The notes: generated from the sequence alone by a model not told the origin. A DNA stretch of 64,000 bases from Pseudomonas chlororaphis subsp. aurantiaca (GCF_013466605.1 NZ_CP059162.1:744001-808000); one strand, 5' to 3'; shown: positions 1-11,194, numbered from the stretch's first letter. Numbers and translations are program-made.

Positions 1-247
1 AACGGGCAACGGCGCCGTTCAGCGCTGGGGCAGCTGGAGCTGCTGGTGCGACAGCGGCGGCGGCCGGAGCGGCAGCGGCAGGTGCGGCGGCTGGAGCAGC
101 CATTGGTGCCGGTGCGTAGTACTGCTGGGCTGGAGTCTTGCTGTGGCGGCTGATGCGTACGGACTCTTCGCCTTCCTTGATCTCCAGCTCGTCGATGCCG
201 GACTCTTCCAGCAGTTCGATCAGTTTCTTAACTTTACGGATATCCAT
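1..247 (-). CDS. accB: Biotin carboxyl carrier protein of acetyl-CoA carboxylase, partial (N-terminal end)
   Basis: AccB carries the biotin that AccC carboxylates in the first step of fatty-acid synthesis. Only the first 82 codons are in the window; the gene runs off the left edge, so the C-terminal biotinyl domain is not seen. The protein starts [20 protein letters not shown] and continues into an Ala/Pro-rich linker, the usual AccB N-terminal layout. The ATG is preceded by GGGAG. It lies 24 bases downstream of aroQ on the same strand, the standard gamma-proteobacterial aroQ-accB-accC order. Identification is by N-terminus and synteny together. Confidence 0.95.
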   Translation of the reverse strand, partial: MDIRKVKKLIELLEESGIDELEIKEGEESVRISRHSKTPAQQYYAPAPMAAPAAAPAAAAPAAAAVAPAAPAAPALNGAVAR

Positions 248-271
248 GAATCATCAACTCCCAAGGGTCGG

Positions 272-727
272 TCAGGGGCGTTTAGCTTGTTGTTCAAGCT
301 GCTCTAGTGCGGCCTCCAGGGCCAGTCGGTAACCGCTGGCGCCAAGGCCGCAGATCACTCCCACCGCAACGTCGGAGAAGTAGGAGTGATGGCGGAAAGG
401 TTCGCGTTTGTGCACGTTAGACAAATGCACTTCGATGAATGGGATGCTCACCGCCAGCAGCGCGTCACGTAATGCGACACTTGTATGCGTAAAAGCTGCT
501 GGATTGATCAGAATGAAGTCCACGCCTTCATCGCGGGCAGCGTGGATACGGTCGATCAATTCATACTCGGCGTTGCTTTGCAGGTAGAGCAAATGGTGGC
601 CGGCCTCGCGAGCCCGGCGTTCCAGGTCCTGGTTGATCTCAGCCAGGGTGACTGCACCGTAGACCCCCGGTTCACGGGTGCCGAGCAGGTTCAGGTTGGG
701 TCCGTGAAGCACCAGTAGGGTCGCCAT
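272..727 (-). CDS. aroQ: 3-dehydroquinate dehydratase, type II
   Basis: Catalyses dehydration of 3-dehydroquinate to 3-dehydroshikimate in the cytosolic shikimate pathway. At 151 residues it has normal type II length. Motifs seen are [17 protein letters not shown] at residues 8-24, with the active-site Arg18 and Tyr23, NPAAFTHTS around residue 75-83, and [14 protein letters not shown] around 99-112 with the catalytic His101. AAGGAAC precedes the ATG. It is followed closely by accB, so the two are probably co-transcribed. The 134 bases between dsbD and aroQ are the likely promoter region. Confidence 0.97.
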   Translation of the reverse strand: MATLLVLHGPNLNLLGTREPGVYGAVTLAEINQDLERRAREAGHHLLYLQSNAEYELIDRIHAARDEGVDFILINPAAFTHTSVALRDALLAVSIPFIEVHLSNVHKREPFRHHSYFSDVAVGVICGLGASGYRLALEAALEQLEQQAKRP

Positions 728-861
728 CTGCCGTTCCTTGTTTTATCTGTGGGCCATTATTCAGAACCCGGCGACTATGCCGCAAAGCCTTTGTGACTGT
801 CCAGTTCTCTGCAATAGGCAGCACGATGACCGATATTTACGCGAAATATGTGACCAACTGA

Positions 862-2652
862 CTAAATCCGGTCATTCGCTGCGGCAATGCGTTCGGCGAA
901 GTCCGCGGCGCTGATTTCGCCGACTACGCGCACATCGGCACGTTCGACGCCATCTTTGCCGAAGAACATCAGCGCCGGCGGGCCGAACAGTTGGTAGCGA
1001 TCCAGCAGGGCGCGCTGTTCGCGGTTGCTGGCGGTGATATCGAAGCGGACCAGGCGATAGCCCTGCAGGCGTTCGACGACCTGGCGGTCGCTGAGCACCT
1101 CGCGTTCGATGACTTTGCAACTGATGCACCAGTCGGCGTACCAGTCGAGGAGCAGTGGGACACCCGCGTTTCGGGCATCGGCCAGGGCCTGGTCCAGCTC
1201 GCCGGGAGTGGTGACGGTCTGCCACTGGCCGGCGCTGGTTTTCTCAGGGCTGTTGCTGGTGGTCGCGACCGGTGCACGGGCGAGCGGGCTGAACGGATCG
1301 GTCTGGCCGCTGAAGGCGCCGTACCAGCAGGCCAGGGCATACACCAGCAGGAACAGCCCGCACAGCTGCGCCAGGCGCGCGCGGGGCGCCTTGTAGACAA
1401 ATTCCAAGGCACCGAGAAACAGGCCGACGCCGGCCGCCAGAGCACCAATCAGCAACAGGCTGACCTGGCCCGGCAAGACCCGGCTCAGCAGGCCGATCGC
1501 CAGGCCGAGCAGCAGCACGCCAATGGCGTTTTTCACGTAGACCAGCCATGGCCCGCTTTTCGGCAGCCAGGCTGCGCCACCGGTGGCTACCAGCAACAGC
1601 GGCGCGCCCATGCCCAGGCCCAGGGCGAACAGTTTCAGGGCGCCGCCCAGGGCGTCGCCGCTGGCGCTGATATACAGCAGGGCGCCTGCCAGCGGCGCCG
1701 AAACGCAGGGCGATACCAGCAGGCTGGACACGACCCCGAGAACCGCCGCGCCCCATAGCGAGCCACCTTCGGTGCGCCCGGCAATGCGTTCCAGGCGCTG
1801 GCTGACAAAACGCGGCAGCTTGAGTTCGAAGACATCGAACATCGCCAGAGCGAACACGACGAAGAACAGTGCAAAGGGCACCAGCACCCAGGCCGATTGC
1901 AGGCGCGCCTGCAAATTGAGCTGGGCGCCGAACAGCCCCATCAAGGCGCCGAGCAGGGCGAAACAGGCGGCCATTGGCAACACATAGGCCAGCGACAGAT
2001 TGAAACCGCGCCAACCGCCGACCTGCCCCTTGAGGACCACGCCGGACAGGATCGGCAGCATCGGCAGGACGCAGGGAGTAAAGGTCAGGCCGATGCCGGC
2101 AAGAAAGAACAGCGCCAGTTCGCGCCAGCTCCAGCCGGTTTTCCCATGGTCGGTAGCGGGGCTTCCGGCACTTGAGGCACCGGCAGAAGCAGCGCCGTCG
2201 ATCTGCAAGCGCTCGGTTTCCGGTGGATAACACAAGCCCTTGTCGGCACAGCCCTGGTAGGTCACGGCCAGGGTGAAGGCCCGTTGATCTGCGCCGGTGC
2301 GCGGCAGTTCGATATCGACAATGCCGTGGTAGACCTCGACGTCGCCGAAAAACTCGTCATGTTTCTGTTCGCCCTTGGGCAACTGGGCGGCACCCAGCGT
2401 GATGTCGGCGGGCTCGGCGCGGAACTGGAAACGGTGGCGATAGAGGTAATAACCCTCGGTGGCGACGAAACGCAGCTTGATCGATTGCGGCGTGCTTTGT
2501 AGCAGGCTCAGCTGGAACGCTTCGCGCACCGGCAGGAAGTCGGCGCTGTTGTTGATCGAACCCAGGGTCGAACTGGGGCGGCTGTCCAGAAGCCCGGCGG
2601 CGGTCGCCGGCAGGGCAAGCACGAACAGCATCAGGCAAAGCAGGCGACGCAT
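862..2652 (-). CDS. dsbD: Thiol:disulfide interchange protein DsbD
   Basis: Inner-membrane reductase that passes electrons from cytosolic thioredoxin to periplasmic DsbC/DsbG and cytochrome-maturation proteins. The 596-residue product has a signal peptide (MRRLLCLMLFVLALPATAA), an N-terminal immunoglobulin-like domain with the cysteine pair in YQGCADKGLCYPPE, a polytopic core with FTPCVLPMLP and SPCVSAPLAG carrying the two membrane cysteines, and a thioredoxin-like C-terminal domain with WCISC (Cys509, Cys512). The frame is open for 35 more codons upstream, but those codons run through a REPIN palindrome. The ATG at 2652 begins a clean signal peptide, so it was chosen. Position matches dipZ (PA4845) of P. 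aeruginosa. Confidence 0.96.
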   Translation of the reverse strand: MRRLLCLMLFVLALPATAAGLLDSRPSSTLGSINNSADFLPVREAFQLSLLQSTPQSIKLRFVATEGYYLYRHRFQFRAEPADITLGAAQLPKGEQKHDEFFGDVEVYHGIVDIELPRTGADQRAFTLAVTYQGCADKGLCYPPETERLQIDGAASAGASSAGSPATDHGKTGWSWRELALFFLAGIGLTFTPCVLPMLPILSGVVLKGQVGGWRGFNLSLAYVLPMAACFALLGALMGLFGAQLNLQARLQSAWVLVPFALFFVVFALAMFDVFELKLPRFVSQRLERIAGRTEGGSLWGAAVLGVVSSLLVSPCVSAPLAGALLYISASGDALGGALKLFALGLGMGAPLLLVATGGAAWLPKSGPWLVYVKNAIGVLLLGLAIGLLSRVLPGQVSLLLIGALAAGVGLFLGALEFVYKAPRARLAQLCGLFLLVYALACWYGAFSGQTDPFSPLARAPVATTSNSPEKTSAGQWQTVTTPGELDQALADARNAGVPLLLDWYADWCISCKVIEREVLSDRQVVERLQGYRLVRFDITASNREQRALLDRYQLFGPPALMFFGKDGVERADVRVVGEISAADFAERIAAANDRI

Positions 2653-2717
2653 GGCAATCTCGCGAATCGAAGGTGTGCGCATGATAGCGGAGAGCGGCGG
2701 AGTATGCGCATGCGCCC

Positions 2718-2832
2718 TGTAGCCGCTGCCGCAGGCTGCGATCGACTTGGGCGGCACTCCGATGAAGCGGACACAGGATCTTGCGATTGCTGAAGGCCTT
2801 CGGCTTTATCGCAGCCTGCGGCAGCGGCTACA
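2718..2832. repeat. REPIN (pair of inverted REP sequences), copy 1
   Basis: GTAGCCGCTGCCGCAGGCTG begins at 2719 and its reverse complement (CAGCCTGCGGCAGCGGCTAC) ends at 2830, with about 70 bases of variable spacer that itself contains a short GAAGGCCTTCGGC hairpin. The same two arms occur at 48092, 57410, 59704 and 63912. It lies between the 3' end of the ctpL-like gene and the start of dsbD, both on the minus strand, so it may form a stem in that mRNA. Confidence 0.9.
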
Positions 2833-2841
2833 ACGGCACCG

Positions 2842-4806
2842 TTACACGCGGAACGCCTGCACCGCCGTGTGCAGCTGGCCGCCCAGGGCCAGCAGGTTTT
2901 CGCCTTGTTCGCGGCCCTCGCCGATGCGTTGCAGGTTATCCCCACCCAATTGATGGATGCGCTCGCTGTGGTCGCGGATTTCGCTGACGGCGCCGCTTTG
3001 CTGGGCCGTGACATCGGCGATGCGGATGGCGGTGTCGGAGATGGTCTGGATCGCCCCGACGATTTCATCCAGCGCACCGTCGGCGGCCTGGGCCTGGCTG
3101 GCGGTGGCTTCGGCATGTTCGACCTGGGCGCGCATGCCTTCCACCGATTGCCGGGCGGCGGCCTGCAGGCCGGCGATCAGGGTCTGGATCTCGGCGGTGG
3201 CGCCGGCGGTGCGCTGGGCCAGGGAGCGCACTTCTTCGGCGACCACGGCAAAACCGCGGCCCATTTCCCCGGCCCGCGCGGCTTCGATGGCGGCGTTCAG
3301 GGCCAGCAGGTTGGTCTGGTCGGCAATGGAACGGATTACCGTGAGTACGCCGCCGATGGTCGCCGACTCCTCGGCCAGCTGTTCGATCATCTGCGCGTTG
3401 CCCTGCACCTCGCCGACCAGGGCATGCAGCCCGGTCAGGCTCAGGCCGATCACTTTCTGCCCCTGTTCCACCGCCAGTCCGGCGCTGCGGCTGGCATCGG
3501 CGGCCTGGCTGGCATCGCCAGCGACTTGCTGGATGGTCGCTTCCAGCTCGCCCAGGGCGTCGCGGATCTGCGCGGTATCGCCGGCCTGGCGCTCGGCGCC
3601 GCCGTGCAGGCCACTGCTCAGTTCCGCCAGGGCGCGGCTGCTACCGGCAACCTGTTCGGCGTTCTGCCGGATGGTGCCCACCAGGTCCACCAGGTAGGCG
3701 CGCAGACGGTTCAGGGATTCTTCGATGTCGTGCAGTTCGCGGTTGGTCCGGCCCAGCTGGATGTCGCGGCTGAAGTCGCCTTCGGCCCAGGTCGACAGCG
3801 CCGGCGCCAGATTGGTCAGGACCCGCGCCAATCGGCGCTGCAAGGTATCGATAAGCAGGGCGATCAGCAGGATCAGGCCGATCATCAAACCCTGCATCAG
3901 CCGTACTTCGCTCTGGATCTGCCCATGCTGGGCGCGCACGACCGGCTCCAGCTCGGCGATGGCCTGCTGCACGGCGGTGATTTTCAGGTGGGTGGCGGCG
4001 CTGAGGTCGGCGCGTTTCTGGATCTGTTCGCGGGTGCGGTTCAGCTCGGCGGGGTAGCGGCCGAGCAGACTGTTGAGTTCGCGCTTGAGGCCGATGCCGG
4101 CGTCTTCGGCGGCGGCCTTCTCGGTGTTCTCCAGGCCCATCATGGCGGCGAAGTCATCGGTGTTCGACTCGTTGCTGGCCGCGACACCCAGCAAGGGCAG
4201 GGCTTCCAGCTGCTCGGCCTGGACGCGCATGTTGCTCACTTCGCGCTCGACGTCGGCAGCCAGTTCACTGCGGCCGCTGCTCACCAGTTTTTCCCGGGCC
4301 AGGGACAGCTTGCCCAGGTGCTGGGAGGCGCTCAACAGCAGCGGCAGGTAGGTCGCGGCGCTCGGATTGCTGGCCGCTCCGGTGGCGTACTGGCTCAGTT
4401 GTTCGAGGCTGGCCCCCAGCTCGCGCTCGGCCTGCAGTAGCAGCGCTTGCGGATCGCCGGCCAGTTTGCCGGCAGCCAGCAGGTCGGTCTTGCTGAACTC
4501 GGCCAGGCCCGACAGGCTCGGGCGCAGGCTTTGCGCCAGCTCCGCGGGCAGTTCGTCTAGTTGCGCCTGCAGGGTTTCGATGGCCTGGCTGGCGCTGCTC
4601 AGGCGCAGGGCGTCGCCGTTGGCCAGGTAGTCCTCGATATTGTGCGCCGCCTGGTTCTGGAACTGCTGGGACAACCCCAGGTAGCGCTCCATCAATAGAT
4701 AGGGGCGCTCGAGGGCGCGCTGCGACCACCAGAGCGTGGCGCCCAGGGCCAGGCAAACGGCAACTAATAGCAGGGTATTGAGATTGGTCAGCAGCTTCAG
4801 GCGCAT
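2842..4806 (-). CDS. ctpL: Methyl-accepting chemotaxis protein, CtpL-like
   Basis: Inner-membrane chemoreceptor of 654 residues. It has a first membrane segment near residues 8-28, a helical periplasmic sensor region up to about residue 300, a second membrane segment ([18 protein letters not shown]), a HAMP domain, and a cytoplasmic signalling domain with the conserved hairpin tip ([19 protein letters not shown]). By position it corresponds to PA4844 (CtpL), which in P. aeruginosa is linked to chemotaxis toward inorganic phosphate and 4-chloroaniline. That ligand assignment is carried over by synteny and is not shown by the sequence. Its neighbour GcbA affects attachment and motility, giving a signalling pair. 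Confidence 0.85.
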   Translation of the reverse strand: MRLKLLTNLNTLLLVAVCLALGATLWWSQRALERPYLLMERYLGLSQQFQNQAAHNIEDYLANGDALRLSSASQAIETLQAQLDELPAELAQSLRPSLSGLAEFSKTDLLAAGKLAGDPQALLLQAERELGASLEQLSQYATGAASNPSAATYLPLLLSASQHLGKLSLAREKLVSSGRSELAADVEREVSNMRVQAEQLEALPLLGVAASNESNTDDFAAMMGLENTEKAAAEDAGIGLKRELNSLLGRYPAELNRTREQIQKRADLSAATHLKITAVQQAIAELEPVVRAQHGQIQSEVRLMQGLMIGLILLIALLIDTLQRRLARVLTNLAPALSTWAEGDFSRDIQLGRTNRELHDIEESLNRLRAYLVDLVGTIRQNAEQVAGSSRALAELSSGLHGGAERQAGDTAQIRDALGELEATIQQVAGDASQAADASRSAGLAVEQGQKVIGLSLTGLHALVGEVQGNAQMIEQLAEESATIGGVLTVIRSIADQTNLLALNAAIEAARAGEMGRGFAVVAEEVRSLAQRTAGATAEIQTLIAGLQAAARQSVEGMRAQVEHAEATASQAQAADGALDEIVGAIQTISDTAIRIADVTAQQSGAVSEIRDHSERIHQLGGDNLQRIGEGREQGENLLALGGQLHTAVQAFRV

Positions 4807-4858
4807 CGCGTTCTACCAACGACTTGAATGGTAAGCGCCTGAATTTATTGCGTTTGTA

Positions 4859-6523
4859 TTACAGGGTTATGACCGAATCGGTGGATTCCGGTGAAAAAGT
4901 GGCGCTTTGATGGCGTGCCGCCTGGACGCGATTGCGGCCACTGTCCTTGGCGCGATAGAGCGCTTCGTCGGCCTGGCTGGCCATCGTCAGGCTGTCGGAG
5001 TCTTCCCGCAGTTCAACCACCCCGGCGCTGAAGGTGCACCACAGGTCCTGCGGCTGGGCCGGGTAGTGGATCTCGGCAAAGCGCTGGCGGATTTCATCCA
5101 GCACCTTGCAGGCCGCTTCCAGGTCGGTGTCGGGCATGACGATGGCGAACTCTTCGCCACCGTAGCGGCCGATGAAGTCGGTCTTGCGCAGGCGTTGCTT
5201 GAGAAACAGCGCCAGGCTCTTGATCACCCGGTCGCCCATGGGGTGGCCGTGGCTGTCGTTGACCCGCTTGAAGTGGTCGATGTCGAGCATGGCGAAGCTC
5301 AGCGGTTTGTTCTCGCGGCGCGCGCGGAAGCTGCAGTCTTCCAGCAGTTGCAGGATATGGGTGTGGTTGTACAGCCCGGTGAGGCTGTCGCGCACCATGC
5401 GTGCCTTGAGGTTGCGCGCGCGGGCGGCGCGGTTGCGCACGGTGGTGATCAGGTGGCGCGGCTTGATCGGCTTGGTCAGGAAGTCGTCGCCGCCTTCGCT
5501 CATGGCGTCCAGCTGCTTGTCCAGGTCGTCTTCGGCCGACAGGTAGATGATCGGCACGCTGACATAACGATCGTTATGGCGGATCACCTTGGCCAGCTCG
5601 GTGCCGGTACAGGCCGGCATGTACATGTCGAGAATGATCAGGTCCGGCTGGAAATCGGCCAGTTCGGCCATCGCCTGGATCGGCTCGATCAGGGTCCGGG
5701 TGATTATCCCCGCGCTGTTGAGCAGGCGTTCGGTGTGCAGGGCCTGGGCGCGCGAGTCGTCGATGATCAGCACTTTATAAGGTTCGTACTGGGCGACGCA
5801 GGTGAGGATCTCGATCTTCTCCAGCAGGCTCGAGGCTTCCAGCGTACCGGTGAGAAACTCCTGGCCGCCGGCACGCACGGCGGCCAGGCGGGTCGGGGTA
5901 TCGGTTTCGTGGAGGCTGAAGAACAACAGGGGCAGCTTCTGCTCCAGGCCTTCCTGGGCTTCGGCGGCCAGTTGCAGACCCATGCCGTTGCCGCAGAAGT
6001 CGACGTCGATGACAATCGCTGCGGGCAGGCGCTCGACCATCGAGGAGCGAAACGCGGCGATGCTGTCCAGGGATTGGGCGCTGAGGCCGAAGAATTCCAG
6101 CTGCTTGGCCAGGCGCTCGCCGCGATCGTGGTCTTGCAACATCACGTAGATCGGCTTGCGCAGGGGCGGCAGGAAGGTCTGTTCCAGCTGGTCGCCATGG
6201 CGCAGGCCGGTGCGCGACAGGCGTTGCATCAGGCGGTTGAGGTCGGTGATCAGGCCGCTGCTCAGGCGCCCGCGGTTGGCGTCCACCGCTTCCAGCGAGT
6301 CGCTGATGCTGCGCGCCAGTTGGGTATGTTCGGGTTGTTCGAAGCGCTCGGCGAAGCGCAGCAGGCGCAGGTTGGCCTCGCTGAGTTCGGACATGTCGGC
6401 GGTCGACCATTCGCTGCGCTGCAGGCGCTGCCATATCTCGAGGATCTGACGAGCCTGGTGAATTACCCGCTGGGCAAAGTGGTGCTTGAGGCGCTCACGG
6501 CTGGGGTCTTCTGGCTCGGTCAT
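4859..6523 (-). CDS. gcbA: Diguanylate cyclase with two receiver domains, GcbA-like
   Basis: Makes cyclic di-GMP. The 554-residue protein has a helical N-terminus, a first receiver domain (about 125-240), a second receiver domain (about 250-365, phosphoacceptor Asp299 in LIILDMYMP, Lys in TKPIKP), and a GGDEF domain whose active site is GGEEF at 455-459. RKTD at 446-449 stands exactly five residues before it, so the inhibitory I-site (RxxD) is intact. The first receiver looks degenerate: it has Asp173 but FSLH and TGTLE where the conserved Thr/Ser and Lys regions should be. Synteny matches PA4843/GcbA, known in P. aeruginosa and P. fluorescens to promote early attachment. Confidence 0.92.
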   Translation of the reverse strand: MTEPEDPSRERLKHHFAQRVIHQARQILEIWQRLQRSEWSTADMSELSEANLRLLRFAERFEQPEHTQLARSISDSLEAVDANRGRLSSGLITDLNRLMQRLSRTGLRHGDQLEQTFLPPLRKPIYVMLQDHDRGERLAKQLEFFGLSAQSLDSIAAFRSSMVERLPAAIVIDVDFCGNGMGLQLAAEAQEGLEQKLPLLFFSLHETDTPTRLAAVRAGGQEFLTGTLEASSLLEKIEILTCVAQYEPYKVLIIDDSRAQALHTERLLNSAGIITRTLIEPIQAMAELADFQPDLIILDMYMPACTGTELAKVIRHNDRYVSVPIIYLSAEDDLDKQLDAMSEGGDDFLTKPIKPRHLITTVRNRAARARNLKARMVRDSLTGLYNHTHILQLLEDCSFRARRENKPLSFAMLDIDHFKRVNDSHGHPMGDRVIKSLALFLKQRLRKTDFIGRYGGEEFAIVMPDTDLEAACKVLDEIRQRFAEIHYPAQPQDLWCTFSAGVVELREDSDSLTMASQADEALYRAKDSGRNRVQAARHQSATFSPESTDSVITL

Positions 6524-6592
6524 ATCCTGACTACTAGTTAGGGTGCATGCTGAGATCGACTGGTGGCTCTATGCTAGCACCTCTTATGGATT

Positions 6593-6607
6593 GTACGAGT
6601 GTCGTAC
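6593..6607. promoter_or_regulatory. Perfect 6-bp inverted repeat GTACGA-GTG-TCGTAC upstream of gcbA
   Basis: A perfect dyad lies in the 293-base divergent gap between gcbA and the DUF2333 gene, 70 bases upstream of the gcbA ATG. It has the size of a dimeric regulator site. Nothing identifies the regulator; the rest of the gap (6524-6816) holds no gene that could be supported. Confidence 0.35.
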
Positions 6608-6816
6608 GTCAACAATCTGCAAAGCGACCTTATTCAGTTCCCGACCGACTGGTCGCATAGGTTCTGAACTGTGCTTCATTTATAGTGGCTGCTCGATGTA
6701 CACCCGGCATGTGGCGCCTTGTGCGGTGGATGATTTTTTAATCCGCTCGGTTCGAGGCACGATGGAGCAGGGTTGTGGTCGAACCGATGAACCCAAGTGA
6801 TTGAAAGGATATAGCC

Positions 6817-7884
6817 ATGCTGGACTGGAAGAACCGCGCGGGCAGCGCGCCGGATCGTGCTGCCGAACCCAAGTCGGCGACACGCAGCTACTTTGGTGGC
6901 CTGCTGTTCAGCCGCGCCCTGGGCACCCTGGTGGGCTTGTACCTGCTGGTGGCCGGTGCCCTGGGCTGGTACTGGAGCCAGGAACCGTCGCTGTTCCCGG
7001 TCCAGCAAAGCGCGCAGGTTGCCGCCGAGAAGGAAGGCAAGCAGATGGTCGTGGGCTACACCACGGTGGAAACCCTCAAGACCGTGGCTGGCACCCTGCT
7101 GACCAAGCCGGGTGGCTATATCTCCAACGACCGTTTCCCGCCGGGCCTGTGGATGGACAACATGCCGAGCTGGGAATACGGCGTGCTGGTGCAGGTCCGC
7201 GACCTTACCCGCGCCTTGCGCAAGGACTTCGCCCGTTCCCAGTCGCAGTCCGCCGAGGACGCCGACCTGGCCAAGGCCGAGCCGCGTTTCAACTTCGACA
7301 ACAAGAGCTGGGTGCTGCCGTCCAGCGAGTCCGAGTACCAGGAAGGCATCAACTCCCTGAGCCGCTACCAGGCCCGCCTGTCCGACCCGGAGCAGAAGAG
7401 CGCGCTGTTCTATGCCCGTGCCGACAACCTGAACAACTGGCTGGGTGACGTCGGGACCCGCCTGGGTTCGCTGTCCCAGCGCCTGTCGGCCAGCGTTGGC
7501 CGGGTCAAGCTCAACACCGCGTTGAAAACCGAAGTCCCGGCGCCGGGCCAGTCGCCGCAGGTCGACGAAGAGGTGGTGGAAACCCCTTGGATGCAGATCG
7601 ACAACGTGTTCTACGAGGCTCGCGGCCAGGCCTGGGCCCTGTCGCACCTGCTGCGCGCCATCGAGGTCGACTTCGCCGATGTGCTGGCCAAGAAGAACGC
7701 CACCGTCAGCGTGCGCCAGATCATCCGCGAACTGGAAGCGTCCCAGGAGCCGATCTGGAGCCCGATGATTCTCAACGGCAGCGGCTTTGGCGTGCTGGCC
7801 AACCACTCGCTGGTCATGGCCAACTATATTTCCCGGGCCAACGCGGCGGTCATCGACTTGCGTCAATTGCTCAACCAGGGTTGA
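6817..7884 (+). CDS. DUF2333 family inner-membrane protein
   Basis: Function unknown. The 355-residue protein has one membrane segment near residues 38-58 (GTLVGLYLLVAGALGWYWS) and a large soluble part, presumably periplasmic, with no cysteines or catalytic motif that stood out. It corresponds by position and type to PA4842 of P. aeruginosa, a conserved Pseudomonas family. GAAAGGAT precedes the ATG. The NUDIX gene begins 3 bases after its stop, so they form an operon. Confidence 0.85.
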   Translation: MLDWKNRAGSAPDRAAEPKSATRSYFGGLLFSRALGTLVGLYLLVAGALGWYWSQEPSLFPVQQSAQVAAEKEGKQMVVGYTTVETLKTVAGTLLTKPGGYISNDRFPPGLWMDNMPSWEYGVLVQVRDLTRALRKDFARSQSQSAEDADLAKAEPRFNFDNKSWVLPSSESEYQEGINSLSRYQARLSDPEQKSALFYARADNLNNWLGDVGTRLGSLSQRLSASVGRVKLNTALKTEVPAPGQSPQVDEEVVETPWMQIDNVFYEARGQAWALSHLLRAIEVDFADVLAKKNATVSVRQIIRELEASQEPIWSPMILNGSGFGVLANHSLVMANYISRANAAVIDLRQLLNQG

Positions 7885-7887
7885 TTC

Positions 7888-8424
7888 ATGGTGGTTACCT
7901 CCAATGAAGCCGCGCATCGCGCGGCCTCCGATGCCGAACAAGTCGCCTGGGTCGATGGCGAAGACCAGTTGCTGGGCGCGCTGGCCCGCTCGGAGTTGCG
8001 CGAGCGCGGCCTGATCGGGCGCGGCACCTATATCCTGCTGTTCAATTCCGGCGGTGAGCTGTGCGTGCATCGGCGCACCCTGAGCAAGGCCCTCTACCCC
8101 GGTTACTGGGACGTGGCCGCGGGCGGCATGGTCCTGGCCACCGAGAGCTACGCCGAATCGGCGGCCCGTGAGCTGGAGGAGGAATTGGGGGTGGGCGGGG
8201 TGGAATTGACCGCCCATGACCACTTCTTTTTCGAAGACACCGGCAATCGCCTCTGGTGTTCGGCCTTTTCGGCGGTCTGGGATGGGCCTTTGCGCCTGCA
8301 GCCGGAAGAGGTGCTGGAAGCGCACTTCATTTCGATCGACGAAGTGATGCGGGAAATCGCCGAAAAGCCCTATTGCCCGGACTCCCTGGCGGCCTTGCAG
8401 CGCTATCTGGCGCGGCGTCGTTAA
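7888..8424 (+). CDS. NUDIX hydrolase (YfcD-like)
   Basis: Hydrolyses a nucleoside-diphosphate-linked substrate that cannot be named from sequence. The 178-residue protein contains a complete NUDIX box, GGMVLATESYAESAARELEE followed by ELG, about residues 76-98, fitting Gx5Ex7REUxEExGU. The upstream HRRTLSKALYPGYWDVAAGG stretch resembles the YfcD/isopentenyl-diphosphate-isomerase-like branch of the superfamily. It is immediately downstream of, and probably co-transcribed with, the DUF2333 gene. P. aeruginosa PA4841 is the positional equivalent. Confidence 0.9.
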   Translation: MVVTSNEAAHRAASDAEQVAWVDGEDQLLGALARSELRERGLIGRGTYILLFNSGGELCVHRRTLSKALYPGYWDVAAGGMVLATESYAESAARELEEELGVGGVELTAHDHFFFEDTGNRLWCSAFSAVWDGPLRLQPEEVLEAHFISIDEVMREIAEKPYCPDSLAALQRYLARRR

Positions 8425-8625
8425 AGTTGTATAAATTGGCGCGCTTAGGCTCTTAGCAAGTCGGCTTTTTGCCGTTACACTGCGCGACCTTTTTCAAGCT
8501 GAGCCGACGCTGCCTTTATAAGCACGGTCGGTCCAGTAGCGCTGCCCCTGCCTGAGTGGGGCTTCGCGGTCGATGGCACAGGCCATGTGCTTCGACCAGT
8601 CTTTGTCCTCCCAAGAGGATTGCCG

Positions 8626-8997
8626 GTGGCCAAAAAAGCCGCATCCTTCGCCGCCCTAGGTGGCCTGGTATTTTCCACCGACGCAGGTCGACATTGCCCG
8701 GACTGTAGCCAGCCGGTGGCAGCCTGCATCTGCAAACAAACCGTTATCCCTGCCGGCGACGGCATCGCTCGCGTGCGCCGCGAAAGCAAGGGCCGCGGCG
8801 GCAAGACGGTGACCACCATCACCGGCGTGCCGTTGGCCGAGGACGCGCTCAAGGAGCTGGCGACCACGTTGAAGAAACGTTGTGGCACAGGTGGCGCGTT
8901 GAAAGACGGTGTCATCGAGATCCAGGGCGATCATGTCGAGCTACTCTTGGCAGAGCTGATCAAGCACGGTTTCAAGGCGAAGAAGTCCGGCGGCTAG
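8626..8997 (+). CDS. yciH: SUI1/YciH-type translation initiation factor
   Basis: Bacterial relative of eukaryotic eIF1, thought to act on start-codon or initiator selection at the 30S subunit. The 123-residue product has a short N-terminal part with a CPDCSQPVAACIC cysteine cluster (possible zinc site) and a SUI1 domain (RVRRESKGRGGKTVTTITG onward, ending HGFKAKK). The frame is open from an ATG at 8587, but the GTG at 8626 is preceded by AAGAGGA and gives the usual VAKKAASFAALGGL N-terminus, so the GTG was chosen. Position equals PA4840. Confidence 0.88.
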   Translation: MAKKAASFAALGGLVFSTDAGRHCPDCSQPVAACICKQTVIPAGDGIARVRRESKGRGGKTVTTITGVPLAEDALKELATTLKKRCGTGGALKDGVIEIQGDHVELLLAELIKHGFKAKKSGG

Positions 8998-9001
8998 CAG
9001 C

Positions 9002-9078
9002 CTCTGTGAAAACCACCCCCGACTTGATGCAGCCCTGATCGATTCAGGCTTGCCGTCGTCTTCATGGTTTTCACAGAG
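9002..9078. repeat. Long inverted repeat between yciH and speA
   Basis: CTCTGTGAAAACCA (9002-9015) is perfectly repeated in inverse as TGGTTTTCACAGAG (9065-9078). Inside the loop CCTGA-TCGAT-TCAGG forms a second hairpin. The element starts just after the yciH stop and could terminate that operon, although no T-run follows the stem. It may be a small nested-palindrome element like the one at 45373-45519. Confidence 0.6.
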
Positions 9079-9166
9079 CCTGTTCATGACCGGTTTCTAA
9101 ACTCAGCGCTGTAACCGAGGTCTACGTCCTCGTTGCAGGCTAATCGTCATTTTCATTCTTTAGACT

Positions 9167-9192
9167 GCGCCAGCCCCGGACCGGGGTGGCGC
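9167..9192 (+). promoter_or_regulatory. Stable hairpin in the speA leader
   Basis: GCGCCA pairs with TGGCGC and, after one bulged G, CCCC pairs with GGGG, leaving a five-base GGACC loop. The hairpin sits about 17 bases before the GGGGAC ribosome binding site of speA. It could be an mRNA-stability or attenuation element; the sequence alone does not say which. Confidence 0.4.
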
Positions 9193-9219
9193 TCTATGAC
9201 TTCTTTATAGGGGACTTCG

Positions 9220-11133
<1,914 letters not shown>

Positions 11134-11148
11134 TAGGTAGACCGTTCG

Positions 11149-11178
11149 AAAAAAACCACCGCTTGCGGTGGTTTTTTT
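11149..11178. terminator. Rho-independent terminator after speA, probably bidirectional
   Basis: AAAAAACCACCGC-TT-GCGGTGGTTTTTTT forms a near-perfect stem flanked by A-run and T-run. It sits 16 bases after the speA stop and 17 bases before the end of the convergent MATE gene, so it can serve both. Confidence 0.93.
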
Positions 11179-11194
11179 ATGTTCGCCAGAAGGC

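Noticed and set aside
2653..2757. Upstream extension of dsbD to an ATG at 2757
   Set aside because: The extension is translated from REPIN palindrome sequence and would bury the signal peptide; the ATG at 2652 begins a standard one.
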